Shown here one piece after another: positions 1 through 11,287 of a stretch of 51,088 bases of DNA (position 1 is its first letter; the number at the start of each line of letters is the position of its first letter). The stretch spans positions 1-51,088 of the forward strand of contig JNDT01001070.1 in assembly GCA_000697055.1 (NCBI GenBank). Direction: 5' to 3'. A model generated the notes under the pieces. That model did not search any database. It saw only the letters and a list, made by a program, of their open reading frames with translations, and was not told the DNA's origin. This DNA comes from Saksenaea vasiformis B4078. Taxonomy: Eukaryota; Mucoromycota; Mucoromycetes; Mucorales; Saksenaeaceae. The position numbers were made by a program, and so were the translations under genes.

Positions 1-2331
1 AAGCGTATTGGCAGGCTTCATCACCGAATGAGGCTCATCTGGGAAATAGAGAAGCCGCGAAGGGATACCCTGGCGTTGGAGTGCTGTAAATGTGGAAAGT
101 CCTTCACCATCGACCAATCGATAATCACGTCCTCCTGCGAGGTAACATGAGTGGCACGTTAAATAAGATAACCCGCAACCGTACCATGAATCACCAAAGT
201 CGGTGTTTTCCAGTTCTGTACATAGTTAGAAGGAGACCACCGCTCATAGGAGAAACGGTTCAGCGGGTTAAAAGGTGGCCCATCATACTATACAAGTCAT
301 GAGTATGGACAGATAGCCCGCAAACCATTCTCTTACCTCTGCCTCAGCAAAATAAGGGATGTCTATATTTTTTTTTTAAAAAAAAACAAATGAGACGCTT
401 ATGCTTGATAAAGTCACGCTTACTTACCAATGGTGTAATACATATTGATAAGTGAAAATACGCCATCATGATTGACAAGCGCACGGAAGCGGTTACTATG
501 GCCATTAATCCAGTTAACCATGTAACCGCCGTAAGATGCACCCAGTGCAACTACTCTTTCGCCGTCGAGAAAGTCATAGGTTGATAACACATAATCTAGA
601 CCTTTCTCCAAATCCCTGAATGGATGCGATCCCCAGTTATCCTTAACGGCTTCACAGAACGCTTGTCCGTAGCCGGTTGAACCGTGAGGGTTAACAGCTA
701 TAGCAACATAGCCACTGTTCGCGATGGCTTGAAGATTCCAGCGCACCGACCAAGTGTCGCGCCAAGCATCTTCTGGCCCACCATGGATCGCAAGGGCCAC
801 ACGGTATCGCTTGGCAGGATCGAAATTAGCGGGTTTCACCATCCATCCATGCACGGTATCATTGAGAGAACCTGTGAACACAAATTCTTCTGGTTGATAG
901 AAGTCAAGTTCATCCAGATGCTTCTGAAGGTTTTCGGCTGGTCCTTGTTTGATAAGATCTCCTGAAGAAGCATCCAGTGTATAGGGGATATTAGGATGAG
1001 TCAGTGAATTCATATTGAATAGCAGTTTTCCAGATGGAAGAACAGTTAGCCCAGACACGAAATGCTCCTTAGTGAGACTTGTAATATCCTCCGTTATCAG
1101 ATCAATAGCAAAAATACTAAGACGTCCACGATCCTCTGTGACAGCATACAATGTGGATGAATCGGGAGAGAAGGCTAACTCGTATGGGCTACGATCCCAA
1201 TCCTTGAGAAGTACTCGTCTCTCACGGGTCTTGGGGTCAAAGATCACAATGCGGAGACGGTCGGATATGTGTCCAGGCGTGAGCATTTGCAAATAGGCTA
1301 TCAAACCTGAGGGAGCAAAGACAGGCTTGGTGGACACTGCAGGGATGTGGCCGTTTACGGGCATGGGTTCACTGTACTGAAACGTTTGAACAAGGTATAT
1401 GTGTTGCACTAATTTCCATGCGCTGTCCCACGTTTGTTCCCTAGACACGAACACAATCTGGGAACCATCTGGGGAAATATCGTAAGCCGACGCATCTTCT
1501 TCAGGATAAACCGGTGATTCCTGTGTAGCTGCATAAGACAAGCATGTTTATGTCTATCGCATCAACCTACCAGTCCAGTATACTTGAGCAAGCTACGTGG
1601 ATGTGTTACCGTACGATATTTTCCCTCAACGATGTCAAGTTGGACAACAAAGATATGACTCTTTTTTTCGGTGAGAAATGTATCCCACTGTCTGAAGAGA
1701 GTCATTTTCAGTCATGATTACCAGGTGTCACCATTTACCTGACTGGAAGTTGATCATAGATAAGAGCACTGTCTTTTTTGTGCTGATGGACGCGCTGATC
1801 CTTCTTTACTGCGCCCTCCAATGATCCATCTTCGTAGACTGCTGCGGTAAATGCGAGAAGGCGGCTTTTAAAATTATACTTGACATTTCCAAAAGCAACG
1901 GGAAAATTTGTAAGGGGATAATGGTGATCCTTTTCGATATCCAGCACATAGAGTTGATCTATTTCGGTATCCTTGCGATGAAACATATAGGCAACATGGG
2001 TGTTATCCAGGAAGAAAGGCTCATTGTACGCTACATCCAACGAAGATTTTGTCAATTCCTTGACGGACGAGGTTTCCAGGTCAATCAAGTACAGGTCATG
2101 GGTGGCCTATCCCTTCCGTTAGCATATGGAGCATGAAAGCTTAAAACAGCATACGTGGTCTTCCTTGATGTCATAGACAGACTGAGCATAGACAGCAAGA
2201 CGACCGTCAGGCGATGGCGATAATTTCCCGGCCTGGGGCAAAGTTACAAGTTCTTTTGGTGTGAAAGTACGAGCCGTAACAAGCGTGCTAAGCACAATCG
2301 CTCCTCGAAAAAGGAGCCTGAATAGGAGCAT
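1..2331 (-). CDS. Dipeptidyl-peptidase V-like secreted serine peptidase, copy 1 (3' end outside window)
   Basis: Family S9 (prolyl oligopeptidase clan) peptidase, expected to be secreted and to release dipeptides from peptides. The start at 2331 opens with a hydrophobic signal segment followed by FTPKELVTLP. The N-terminal part has beta-propeller-like 'SPDG/SPDS' repeats. The alpha/beta-hydrolase part holds the nucleophile elbow GASYGGYMVNWINGH (about 500-550), the Asp-bearing IHGGRDYRL (about 90-135) and the His region FPDEPHSVMKPAN (about 10-50). Exons are joined across short introns, for example about 2112-2155 (GTATGC...branch GCTAAC...TAG) and about 1695-1740. The last exon, corresponding to 4802-4862 of copy 2, lies left of the window. 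The frame stays open through every visible exon, so this looks functional. It is closely similar to the gene at 4802-7269 on the same strand, so the pair is a tandem duplication. DPP5 family membership is confident; substrate preference is not visible. Confidence 0.9.
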
Positions 2332-2429
2332 TCTTCAACAAGGAAGAGGCGCGGAAGACAGGAAAACGACAATTTATTCTTCGAGGACTGAAGGACTGAG
2401 TTAAGGATTCCCTAAAAAGGCGATTTTGT

Positions 2430-2545
2430 ACATCTATTGCGCTGCTTAAGGAATTGTCTCCCACAAAGCCTCGCTCTTGGGAGCGGCTCTTTTTTAAAGC
2501 GCAGACGGCAGATTTAAACGCCGTCGTGCGCACGTACCTCCTACC
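2430..2545. repeat. Direct repeat, copy A (upstream region of peptidase copy 1)
   Basis: This segment begins ACATCTATTG and contains CTTAAGGAATTGTCTC and a TTTTTTAAAGCGCAGAC block. It recurs in the same orientation at 3567-3670. Weaker similarity is visible at 7393-7500, upstream of peptidase copy 2, so it probably derives from the promoter-proximal region of the peptidase genes. Confidence 0.8.
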
Positions 2546-2909
2546 TAACGCGTCTTTCCCCGATCTCACGGGGAAGAAGAATCTCACAACAGCGAGAAGT
2601 ATTGTTTTTTCTTAGTAAGCTTATAATGTGGAAAAGATACAAAAGGAAGGCGTAAGCCTTATATATATAGATATCTTGAATGTTGACCGTAATCTTTCCG
2701 GAATTATTCGTCTTCGTCTAAAGAGAAGAGCCCTTCCTCCATGTCTCGACTTGGCCTTACAGTTGTTTACTTGACATAGCCACCTAAGTGTCCAGTTTAC
2801 CAGATATCTTAAAAATTCGATATCGATCCGACGAAATAACATCTCGATATCTACGAGCAGTTTATTCTTCGTTTCATGGACACTCTTGCCTTCCATGCCT
2901 GCGACAAGC

Positions 2910-3566
2910 CTATCCGCTTTCGACATTAGATATTGCACCTGTTGATAGCCTTCGAACTGACCGAATGACTGTTGCAGTCTTATGATGCACTGCATCCATG
3001 GTGCAATAGGTTCTACAACTGGATCGTCTGGATCTGGTAACTCGCTCGAGATCGATCAATCCAAAAACCATCTCTCGGGGGATATCTTCGATCTCGAGTG
3101 GCCCGGCAGTTGGGACTCTGTGCCTGCACGGAATGTTGTAAGTACGCCAGGCATCACAGTTGCATCTCTCCTCAATATCGTCTTCACTCAACAGTTCGAC
3201 GTCGAGAGTAACCAAAGCTCTTTTCGTCACTCGACTGACTAGTCTCTCCAGTCGTTTGTTGCGCGAAACCAGTACATCTACGCTGTTCGATTCTTTTCTT
3301 TGCAAGTCCATGAAGTCCCTGTCCAGCTGTTGGATGTACCGGTGGACTTTTTTAAAAGCCAGTTCCAGTGGCTGAACAGCGGTGAGATTTCGCTTTATTC
3401 CACTGTGGCCACTTTCAGCGCGTTGGGTGGTTGTGCATCTGAAGTGCATCAACTCGCTGGTATGATAACCAGCGCACTTCTCTGTGCACTCGAGCCATTC
3501 AGATTTGAAGTACCCAGTGATGCTATCATTCCCCTGGATATAGATATCGCTGTTTCCCGCCCACAC
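2910..3566 (-). pseudogene. MULE-type transposase fragment with SWIM zinc finger
   Basis: An open frame of 218 aa resembles the C-terminal half of Mutator-like (MULE/FAR1-type) transposases. The TTTQRAESGHSGIKR motif (residues 45-59) matches the region carrying the catalytic Glu, here E51. A SWIM-type zinc finger follows with C135, C137, C147 and H149 in C-x-C-x9-C-x-H spacing. Nothing resembling the N-terminal DNA-binding part or the first two catalytic Asp residues is visible upstream, and the frame starts right beside a direct repeat. I read it as a truncated relic, possibly with its 5' part replaced. It lies between the upstream region of peptidase copy 1 and the 3' end of copy 2, so it entered the spacer between the tandem genes. 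Confidence 0.8.
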
Positions 3567-3670
3567 ACATCTATTGCACTACTTAAGGAATTGTCTCATA
3601 CAAAGCCTTGTGGGACTTTTTTTTAAAGCGCAGACTGCAGACCTAAACACCATCCGCGTATCTACTACAT
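3567..3670. repeat. Direct repeat, copy B
   Basis: This is a second copy of 2430-2545 in the same orientation. It shares ACATCTATTGC, CTTAAGGAATTGTCTC, ACAAAGCC and TTTAAAGCGCAGAC, with a short internal deletion. It abuts the 5' end of the MULE relic, so the two copies flank that relic (A at 2430-2545, B at 3567-3670). Confidence 0.8.
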
Positions 3671-3888
3671 GATCCCATTGCTTTCCTAACAAATTGCGCG
3701 TTTCTAGACGGATATCTTGGTAGGTCAACCTCAATAACCCAACTTTATCTGTAAATTCTGCAATATGACCTTCGGGAAAGTCCGTTACGTGATCAAGAAC
3801 TATGTTACAACTTATTGAAGGGCTGGTTACCTGATATGAGCGAACAGGACCTGTATAAGGCATTTACTGTAACGTACTAAGATGGCAT

Positions 3889-4017
3889 CACTACGGGAAA
3901 ACATCTTGGAAAAATCTTGGATTTTGTTGGTTTTGTAAGATTTCTCTAAGGTCTTGCTAAGATTTTGTTAAGATTTTTCCAAGATTATGCAATAGTTAAG
4001 ATTTTTTTCCCGTAGTG
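3889..4017. mobile_element. 129-bp foldback MITE-like element with CACTA-type ends
   Basis: The element begins CACTACGGGAAAA at 3889 and ends with the reverse complement TTTTCCCGTAGTG at 4017. Inside the arms, the 16-mer ATCTTGGAAAAATCTT at 3903-3918 is exactly inverted at 3970-3985, so the single strand could fold into a long imperfect hairpin. Ends starting CACTA are typical of CACTA/EnSpm DNA transposons, whose non-autonomous derivatives look like this. The element encodes nothing. A 3-bp target-site duplication is not clean: CAT stands on the left and CAC on the right. Confidence 0.8.
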
Positions 4018-4801
4018 CACATGGGTCGGCATTATTCTTAAGCCTTGTTTTTATGTTGTTGAGCGACCCTGTTCTTATGACAGTGCGTGATGTACTAGCA
4101 TGCCCGATACCAAGAGCACATTGTATGATACAAGTGCTGAGATAAATGTCGCAACAAGGAATTCACATAATGGTCACAAACGACCTGATCAAAAGCTAAA
4201 TGCACGATAAGAATCAGGTAAACAGTAATTAGACAATACAGAATTTTCTTTATCAGTGCAAAAAAAAAAAAAATTGTACCCATGCAGTATTTCGAACTGT
4301 CATGAATACTGCGAATAGAAATATGAAATACAAAAGCCTCGTTATTTCAACTATATCAATGACACATGTATACGCGAATATATATATATATTGGCTGTTT
4401 GGAACTTAAATCAATCGCGTATATGTGCAAAAAAATAAAATAATAAAATAAAATAAAACATCGGTTATTTTGAACTTACATGTCGAATTCTGGAACTAGG
4501 ATGCCTACCATTTGAAGATACTATTATATATGGTTGACTATCATAAGTGAGCCTCATATTGTAGCAGAACAAAGCGGTTGTTCTAGTACAGAAGTCGCTG
4601 ATGTTTTAGAAGAAAGGGACGTTTTCGAATATGTGATTTAAGCAAGGTGTCTCAAACAAGGTGATAAACGTAACTGCAGGTAGCGTGCTTTTTCTCTAAC
4701 AATTTGTCTAACATATGCTGCAAGGTGGGCAGGCAACTGTGAACCAAATCACACATTCTCTAATTTATGATACATTTTTTATCGTGTTTGACGCCTGAAA
4801 T
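4018..4801. other. AT-rich intergenic spacer with simple repeats
   Basis: No supportable gene is visible here. The stretch has a poly-A run at 4260-4273, an (AT)n tract around 4378-4392 and an (AAAAT)n-like tract at 4429-4459. It should contain the 3' flank of peptidase copy 2. Confidence 0.6.
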
Positions 4802-7269
4802 TTACGCCTCCGTCTTGGACTGGGCAGTCCACTTATCAACCCAATTAGCAACTATATTAATGTTAATCTTTGACAAAAACAAGGCGATTAGTAATAAAAT
4901 ATACCTTCATGGTGCCATCGTATAACGTTGGCCGGTTTGAATACCAAATGATTCTCATCTGGGAAATACAAAAGCCGAGAGTGAATGCCTTGACGCTGAA
5001 GTGCTGTAAACGTGGAAAGACTTTCGCCAATGTCCAAACGGTAATCACGGCCTCCTACGCGATAACATGAATAGCATGCAAAGAGGGCCAACTACCATAC
5101 CATGGATCACCAGCGTCGGTGTCTTCCAGTTCTGTACATAGTTAGAAGGTGACCACTTTTCATAGTCTAGACAGGCCACCGGGTCGAATGGTACGCCGCC
5201 GAACTGTTCAAATTATGATCATGGACAGATTGAGCGCCATGTGCATACCTCGGCTTCAACAAAGTAAGTGATGTCTTTTTTTTAAAAAAAAAAAAGACAG
5301 AGAGAGAGAGAGAGAGAGAGAGAAGTTAATACTAGAGTACCTCACAAGATTCAGATCTGCTTACCAATAGTGTAGTACATATTAATAGCCGAAAATACGC
5401 CATCATGGTTGACAAGAGCACGGAAACGGTTAGTATGACCATTAATCCAGTTAACCATGTAGCCGCCGTAAGATGCACCCAGTGCAACTACTCTTTCGCC
5501 GTCGAGGAATTCATAGGTTGATAACACATAATCTAGACCTTTCTCCAGATCCCAGAATGGATAAGATCCCCAATTATTCTGAATGGAATCACAGAATGCT
5601 TGTCCATAACCCGTTGAACCGTGAGGGTTAATAGCTATAGCAACATAGCCATTGTTCGCGATGGCTTGAAGGTTCCATTGCCAGAACCATCCATCAAGCC
5701 AGGCAGCTTCAGGCCCACCATGGATCGCCAGGGCTATGGGATACCGCTTGGCAGGATCGAAATTGGCAGGCTTCACCATCCATCCATGCACAGTGTCATT
5801 GAGAGAACCAATAAACTCAAATTCTTCCGGTTGATAGAAGTCAAGTTCATCCAGATGCTTCTGAAGATTTTCGGCTGGTCCTTGTTTGATAAGATCTCCT
5901 GAAGAAGCATCCAGTATATAGGGGATATTAGGATGGTTCAGCGAATGTAAATTGAATAGCAGTTTTCCAGATGGAAGAACAATAAGGCCAGACACTGAGT
6001 GCTCCTTGGTGAGTCTCGTAATGTCCTCCGTTATCAAATCGATAGAAAAGATACTATAACGACCGTGGTCTTCAGCGACTACGTACAACGTGGATGAGTC
6101 GGGTGAGAAGTCTATTTCGGATGGGCTGCGATCCCAATCCTTGACGAGTACTCGTTTTGTGCTGCTCTTGGGATCAAAAATCACAATGCGGCAGCGATCG
6201 GAGAGATGTTGAGGTTTAAGCATTTGCAGATAGGCCATAATGCCGGAGCGGGAGAAAATGGGTTGGGAGGAGATCGCGGGAATGTGATCGTTGATGGGCA
6301 CAGGATCACTGTGCTCAAAGGTTTGGACTACATACACATGCGTGGACGATTTCCACGCATAGTCCGATGTCTGACTCTTGGATAGGAACGCAAGTTGAGA
6401 GCCATCGTCTGATATAGCATATTCCGACGCGTCTCCTTCGGGGAAACTTGGTGCTTGCTGCATGGTCACATAAGATACGTAAAGTCAGGCCCTGTAAATG
6501 AGCTTACCAGGCTGGTGTCCTTGAGTATACTGCGTGGATGGGTGATCATGCGATACTTTCCCTCGACAAGATCGAGACGGACAACGAAGATGTGATTCTT
6601 CTTCACCGGAGTAAAGGAATCCCATTTCCTGTGGAAAATGCTCTTTAGATCAGCGCATTAAGTGCCAGTCAACTTACCTGACCGGCAGCTGTTCGTATGT
6701 CATACCAGTGTCTTTTTTGTGTTGCTTTATCTGTTTGTCCTTCTTTATCGCATTATCTATGGATCCATCTTCGTAGACAGCTGCAGAAAATGCGAGAAGA
6801 CGGCTTTTCACGTTGTATTTGACATTTCCGAAAGGAACCGGGAGATCTGTAAGAGAATAGTTGCGATTTTCTTCAACATTTAGCACATAGAGTTGGTCTA
6901 CTTCTGCACCGTTGTGATGGAACATGTAGGCAATATGAATATCATCAAGGAAGAACGGATCCTTGAATGAAACGTCAAATGATGGAGTTGTCAATTCTTT
7001 GATAGTTGACGTTTCCAAATCAATGAAGTACAGGCTTTCAGTACCCTATTTCTTTCGTGAGACGACCAAAAAGAAAGCCGAAACAACGGAACCTTGTTTT
7101 CCTTAATGTTATAGACATACTGAGAATAGACAGCAGAACGACCATCAGGTGATGGAGACAAGGAACTACCTCTAGGCAAAGACACAAGGTCTTCTGGTGT
7201 AAACCTACGAGCCATGACAAGTGTGCTTAGCAGTATTCCTCCTAGAGAAAGAAGCCTAATTATGACCAT
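4802..7269 (-). CDS. Dipeptidyl-peptidase V-like secreted serine peptidase, copy 2
   Basis: This is a complete S9-family peptidase gene paralogous to the one at 1-2331. I take the start at 7269, because the Met there opens a signal-peptide-like stretch VIIRLLSLGGILLSTLVMA; an in-frame Met at 7314 is the alternative. The propeller part holds SPSPDGRSAVYSQ and SPDSSTLYVV. The catalytic part has GASYGGYMVNWINGH (near 5450-5490), IHGGRDYRLDIGE with the Asp (5030-5110) and FPDENHLVFKPAN with the His (4930-4980). The last exon reads INIVANWVDKWTAQ up to the stop at 4802. Its intron has a TACTAAT branch point. The intron after MYYTIG carries an (AG)n microsatellite at 5299-5323. The first intron starts GTTCCG, a weaker donor than in copy 1. 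All exons join in frame. Confidence 0.92.
5299..5323. repeat. (AG)n microsatellite inside a peptidase intron
   Basis: An uninterrupted AG dinucleotide run of 25 bp. It reads as a CT-rich pyrimidine tract on the coding strand, directly upstream of the poly-T and 3' splice site of the copy-2 intron. Confidence 0.9.
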
Positions 7270-8547
7270 GGATTTGCGGAAGGATTGAAAGAAAGACGTA
7301 AAGAAGAGAGACAATTGAATAATTTATTATCCGCAAGACGAAAGACCGAGACAGCGGAATCGCTAAAAAAGGGTTTTTCTTGCAATTTGGTATATCTACT
7401 CTGCTAAAGGATCACATCGGGGCTAACCTCGTCCCGTCGAACAAACTGTCTTTGCTTTTTTAAAGAGGAGAATATCATTTCGAACGCCGGCAATATATCC
7501 TGAGAACTTCAACAATAAGTACGGGCTCATATGGTCTCTAAGAGAGCTAGCAGATGAAACGTGTCTCGACAACTCTGCCTCCATAAACCGTGCATAGGTG
7601 GATGCTTCGTCGCAAGGTATACGCGGCAGTACCTGCTTCATGGCAATCGATGTCCTCGAAAAATGCTTTGCTGAGGACAAACTTTCTGTATATCTAACGT
7701 TTGCTGCTGACTTGTAACCTGTTGCACTAGTAGCACCACAAGTCCAAGTTCTGGCGTGTTATTGTAAGTTCTGAATGGTAGGTGTTACGCCGGAATGGCT
7801 CTGCACGACAGGCTACTGCATCCAGTAGATTCGGGTCTATGTTCTTAGCAAAATGAAAGCTCAGTGGTATGGTATGGCTCATGTTTCTCTTATTTCAGCT
7901 ACATCTACGCTATTGACTGTGATCTACAGACAGGAAGTTGTTAAAATTGGCGGAGTTAAGGATACAGCATATAAGAATGGTGAGGTATTGTCCGTTAGGT
8001 CGGATCGTACTCGATCACCCTGCTTCAGCGATGCGATTGACCCGTTTCACACAATGTTGATTGCACAACAAGCATATATAATCCATTATCTGTGATACTC
8101 CAAGGAAGACTACTAGCATTATTGTCTGGTGTTGGTCCAACTGTAACTGCACAGTCTGCCCTACACTCCTGCAGATTGACACCATGGGGATGAGTTGAGC
8201 TGTACTTCCTCCGGGAGGTTAGCTCCAGCAATAAAAAAAAGCATTATTGCCTACAACGATAACACTGTATGTGTCGACGAACATAGAGCCTTTGCTGGAT
8301 GGAAAGCTGAAATAAAATTTATAGAACTTAAAGATTATCCTACGCAAGCGAGAGGTCGCTCTTGAGAAATATCAATGATTTAGATACAATCTTCTTATTC
8401 ATCTGCCTGTGTTTTACTTCGTACCTATCCACCTCACTATATCCAGTCCCGCAGTGGAAAATTGTCAGAATCTTGGCATTGACTCCCAACGTCATGCAAG
8501 CCACATGAACTACGGCTAAATGTTTTGCTCGCGTAATCCTGGAAAGG
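7270..8547. other. Spacer between the peptidase and MED4, no supportable gene
   Basis: 7393-7500 is weakly similar to the upstream region of peptidase copy 1 (TATATCTACT, TTTTTTAAAG, GAACGCCG), so the duplication seems to include promoter sequence. An 85-residue minus-strand ORF at 7423-7680 and short ORFs at 7853-8558 show no recognisable features. Confidence 0.5.
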
Positions 8548-9376
8548 ATGTCTCTCATGGCCTCGTCTTTGAGAGATCAAGTCAATAATTTATTGACAGA
8601 ATATTGTGACCTTGTACGTCAGTATTTCCAATCACTGTCTGCCGTTGCGGAAAATGCACCTGTAGAGGACACTTTAGAATCGCTAGTAGAACGGATTGTA
8701 GCTCTCGATGCTGAACTGCAAGTAGCTGCTGAACGAAGTATGAATCCCTTTTCGTTAATCCGTTTCTCATCCCGCTTCATCATTTAGTTGAAGAACACCA
8801 GGAACGCCAACAACGTATCATTCAAGTACAAGAGGATATTCATGAGCACCATGTCGCGCTGCTTCGCCTTGTACAGCGACTAGACGATGCGCGCGCGGAA
8901 CTTGATCAGGACTTAAGCCAAGCTAAGAAAGAGCTCAAGGCAGCACAGTATGCACGCGATGGTAAAGGATTTCTAAGAAAAGAATTTATGATTTATCATT
9001 GTACGGATAGCCAATGTCCCATGCACAGATGTTATCTCCTATGCGGCTAAATTGTCAAAGTACACTTCGGCACCACCCAATTTTGATTCGATGAATCGTG
9101 ATATTAAAGTGGATTTCGAGAAACCTTACCCGGATGAACAGAGGATGAAGCGAGGATTACTCTACAGACAACATACAGCGGATCAGACACAAGAAGATCG
9201 ATGTAAGACCTTGTTGAAGTAAAATGTAATACTAATCGAGTCTACTTCCTGTAGTCGAAAGCTCTGAGAGTGAAAGCTCTGCTGATGAAGACGTCAAAGG
9301 CGAAACATCCGCAGCTGACGATACACAAGGCGATTCGTTCTGGATTTTGGATCTTAATCCAGATCTACCATCTTAA
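8548..9376 (+). CDS. MED4: Mediator complex subunit 4
   Basis: Middle-module subunit of the RNA polymerase II Mediator coactivator, acting in the nucleus. Four exons join cleanly: 8548-8737, 8788-8961, 9029-9202 and 9255-9376, giving 219 aa. The first half is a helical coiled coil, with IEEHQERQQRIIQVQEDI spanning the first splice junction and a second helix AELDQDLSQAKKELKAAQ. The diagnostic MED4 segment VISYAAKLSKYTSAPPNF is at the start of exon 3 (family pattern: Y-A-x2-(I/L)-S ... T-S-A-P-P). The C-terminus is acidic and Ser-rich and ends NPDLPS. A second in-frame ATG at 8557 could also be the start. All introns are 50-67 nt with GT-AG ends. Assignment is strong. Confidence 0.92.
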
Positions 9377-10543
9377 GAAGATTGCAACCTTTTTCCTTTC
9401 TCCTCCTACATCCTCCTTCCAAGCCCCTGAACTTTGGTGACATAAAGCCCTCTTTTTCTTATGCAAGTAACAACTGTATCGTTATCCATTTTTCTTCTCC
9501 TTGCTTCCCGTTCAGTATGCAGCTTCCAATGATACGACAATTCTCAGATGGAAAGTATGTAACCAGCCACCTCCATAACAACTCGTATATTTCAATATTT
9601 GTGCATGTGGCCCCGTAAAATTGCTTGTGTCGAAGGAGAATCGATGATTAGATTAACGCATGGCAAAAGACGAAAGAGTTAATGGACTCGAAGTGTGCTT
9701 GGACAAGCAGCCAACTTGGCATTTTTACTCGCTGTACTTCAGAAACATATAGCTTATGCGTCGTCGCAACAAAACGCACTAATTATTTTAACAACGAAAA
9801 GCTAGCTTGTTGTGCATGTAGACTAAATGCGCGAGCCAATTCACGTATCCCCTATTCTAATGCATATGATCGGAATGGCATCCGTTGAAAGAGCAACTAA
9901 AACTGGTAAGTGCCCGGTGGTCGGAAACGACCTTTCAGTCCTCCGATCTTCTGTGTGAATCAGGCTCGGTACCAAGTTCTTTCGATGAAAAAGAAAAGTG
10001 AAGTATGCAGAGATTAAGAAAGGGACATATGCACAAGCAGAGTTTGACTGGAATGATCATGTTTTCTTCTTGTGTCGCGGCAATATATCTTACCTCATTT
10101 ATTTTACCCAGCTGACAGAAAAAAATAGGATGCTCCACGTGTACATGACAATAAATTCCCTAGATGTTTACCGCTTCGTTTGAATCGACGGTGTATTCCG
10201 GGAAGATTGCGCTCCTTCATGTACACTGGAATACACACCATGCTGATAGTCCTTTCACCCGTTACTAGGGGTTGATCTCCTGAAATAACCAAAAAAAAAA
10301 AAAAGGAAGACAATTTCACAGCCAAACGATTAAGCGTCAATGCATGCATGAAAGGAATGTGGTTTCCCGCGAAAGTCCCAAAATAGGGATGATTTTACCA
10401 GCCAGCTGAGTTTAAGGTTAGCTTTCCTTTTTCAAAAAAAATTGTTTGTTATTAATAGGCTTTTTAAAAACTAGGGAATGGAGATGATGCTGCTGCACTA
10501 ATTTCTATTTTTTTTTAGAAAGGGGAAGGAAATCCACGATGGC
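9377..10543. other. Intergenic region, no supportable gene
   Basis: This region lies between the convergent MED4 and wall-protein genes and should hold both 3' flanks. It has only short ORFs without codon or domain signal, a poly-A run near 10290-10305 and a poly-T run near 10508-10516. Confidence 0.5.
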
Positions 10544-11287
10544 TTAGAACAAGAGAATGGCTGCACCAACAGCGCAAGAGATACCAGCCATGCTAGTTTT
10601 CAGACCTTGTGCGGAGTTGGGTTTCTTGTCAGCGTCTGCAGAAGTGCTGTTGCCGCTGCCAGACGGTTTGCCAGAAGGTCCAGAGCCAGAAGAGTTCGTT
10701 CCGGAAGGCGCGGTATGGTTTGTCACAGTGCCTGGAGGAGCAGCGATGATGTTGAAGGGAGGAGAGTAGCTAGCACCTTTGCTGTTCTTAGCAACGAGAG
10801 CATCTAAACAAAAAAGGAAGTTAGGGGCTATTAGCACCTTTTTTTTACTGCTCAAACAAAGCGAAAAAGCTTACAAGATCCATCAGACGGGGTATCGGCC
10901 GGGATATTCCATTCAAACTTCTGGGCCTGGATCGGGACCGCCGATGCAACTTGGGAAACAAATGCCAAGTTGGCAGAGTTGCCCTTTCTTAACTCAATGG
11001 TATCGATGTTTCCAGCGGATGCATCCTGAACAGTCCTAGAATTGACATGATGAGGTCAATTTCGAAAAAGCGGTTGTTTTTCGTTTTCTTACCATTGGAT
11101 GGTTTGGGTAGTCCCGGCGTTCAAGGCAGCCTAAAAAAAAGACGTCAGACATTCCCCAGTGTTACGTGTGCTAGAAATAACATACACCCATAGCAGGAGC
11201 TGTAAAAGCGATACCAGCACTCTGAGCCTGGGCAGAAACTGTTGAGACAGCAACGGAAACCAAGGTGGCAATGATAGAGAATTTCAT
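10544..11287 (-). CDS. Kre9/KNH-family GPI-anchored cell-surface protein
   Basis: A predicted extracellular, GPI-anchored wall protein of 186 aa from four exons: 11186-11287, 11093-11130, 10875-11035 and 10544-10803. The N-terminal signal peptide is MKFSIIATLVSVAVSTVSA. The mature part follows the Ser/Thr-rich Kre9/KNH domain pattern: IAFTAPAMG, then AGTTQTIQW, DTIELRKGNSANLAFVSQVA, FEWNIPADTPSDGSY and a final YSPPFNI. A Ser/Gly/Asn-rich linker (SGTNSSGSGPSGKPSGSG) leads to a hydrophobic tail AGISCAVGAAILLF that ends the protein, as expected for GPI attachment. Family members are linked to beta-1,6-glucan or wall assembly, but the exact role here is unknown. All splice junctions restore the frame with conserved residues, so the model is well supported. 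Confidence 0.88.

Noticed and set aside
2982..3626. Plus-strand ORFs overlapping the MULE relic
   Set aside because: They are antisense to the transposase frame with SWIM finger and carry no features of their own.
4378..4459. AT and AAAAT runs as a possible replication origin or centromeric signal
   Set aside because: Such runs occur in several spacers and introns here and nothing else supports the idea.
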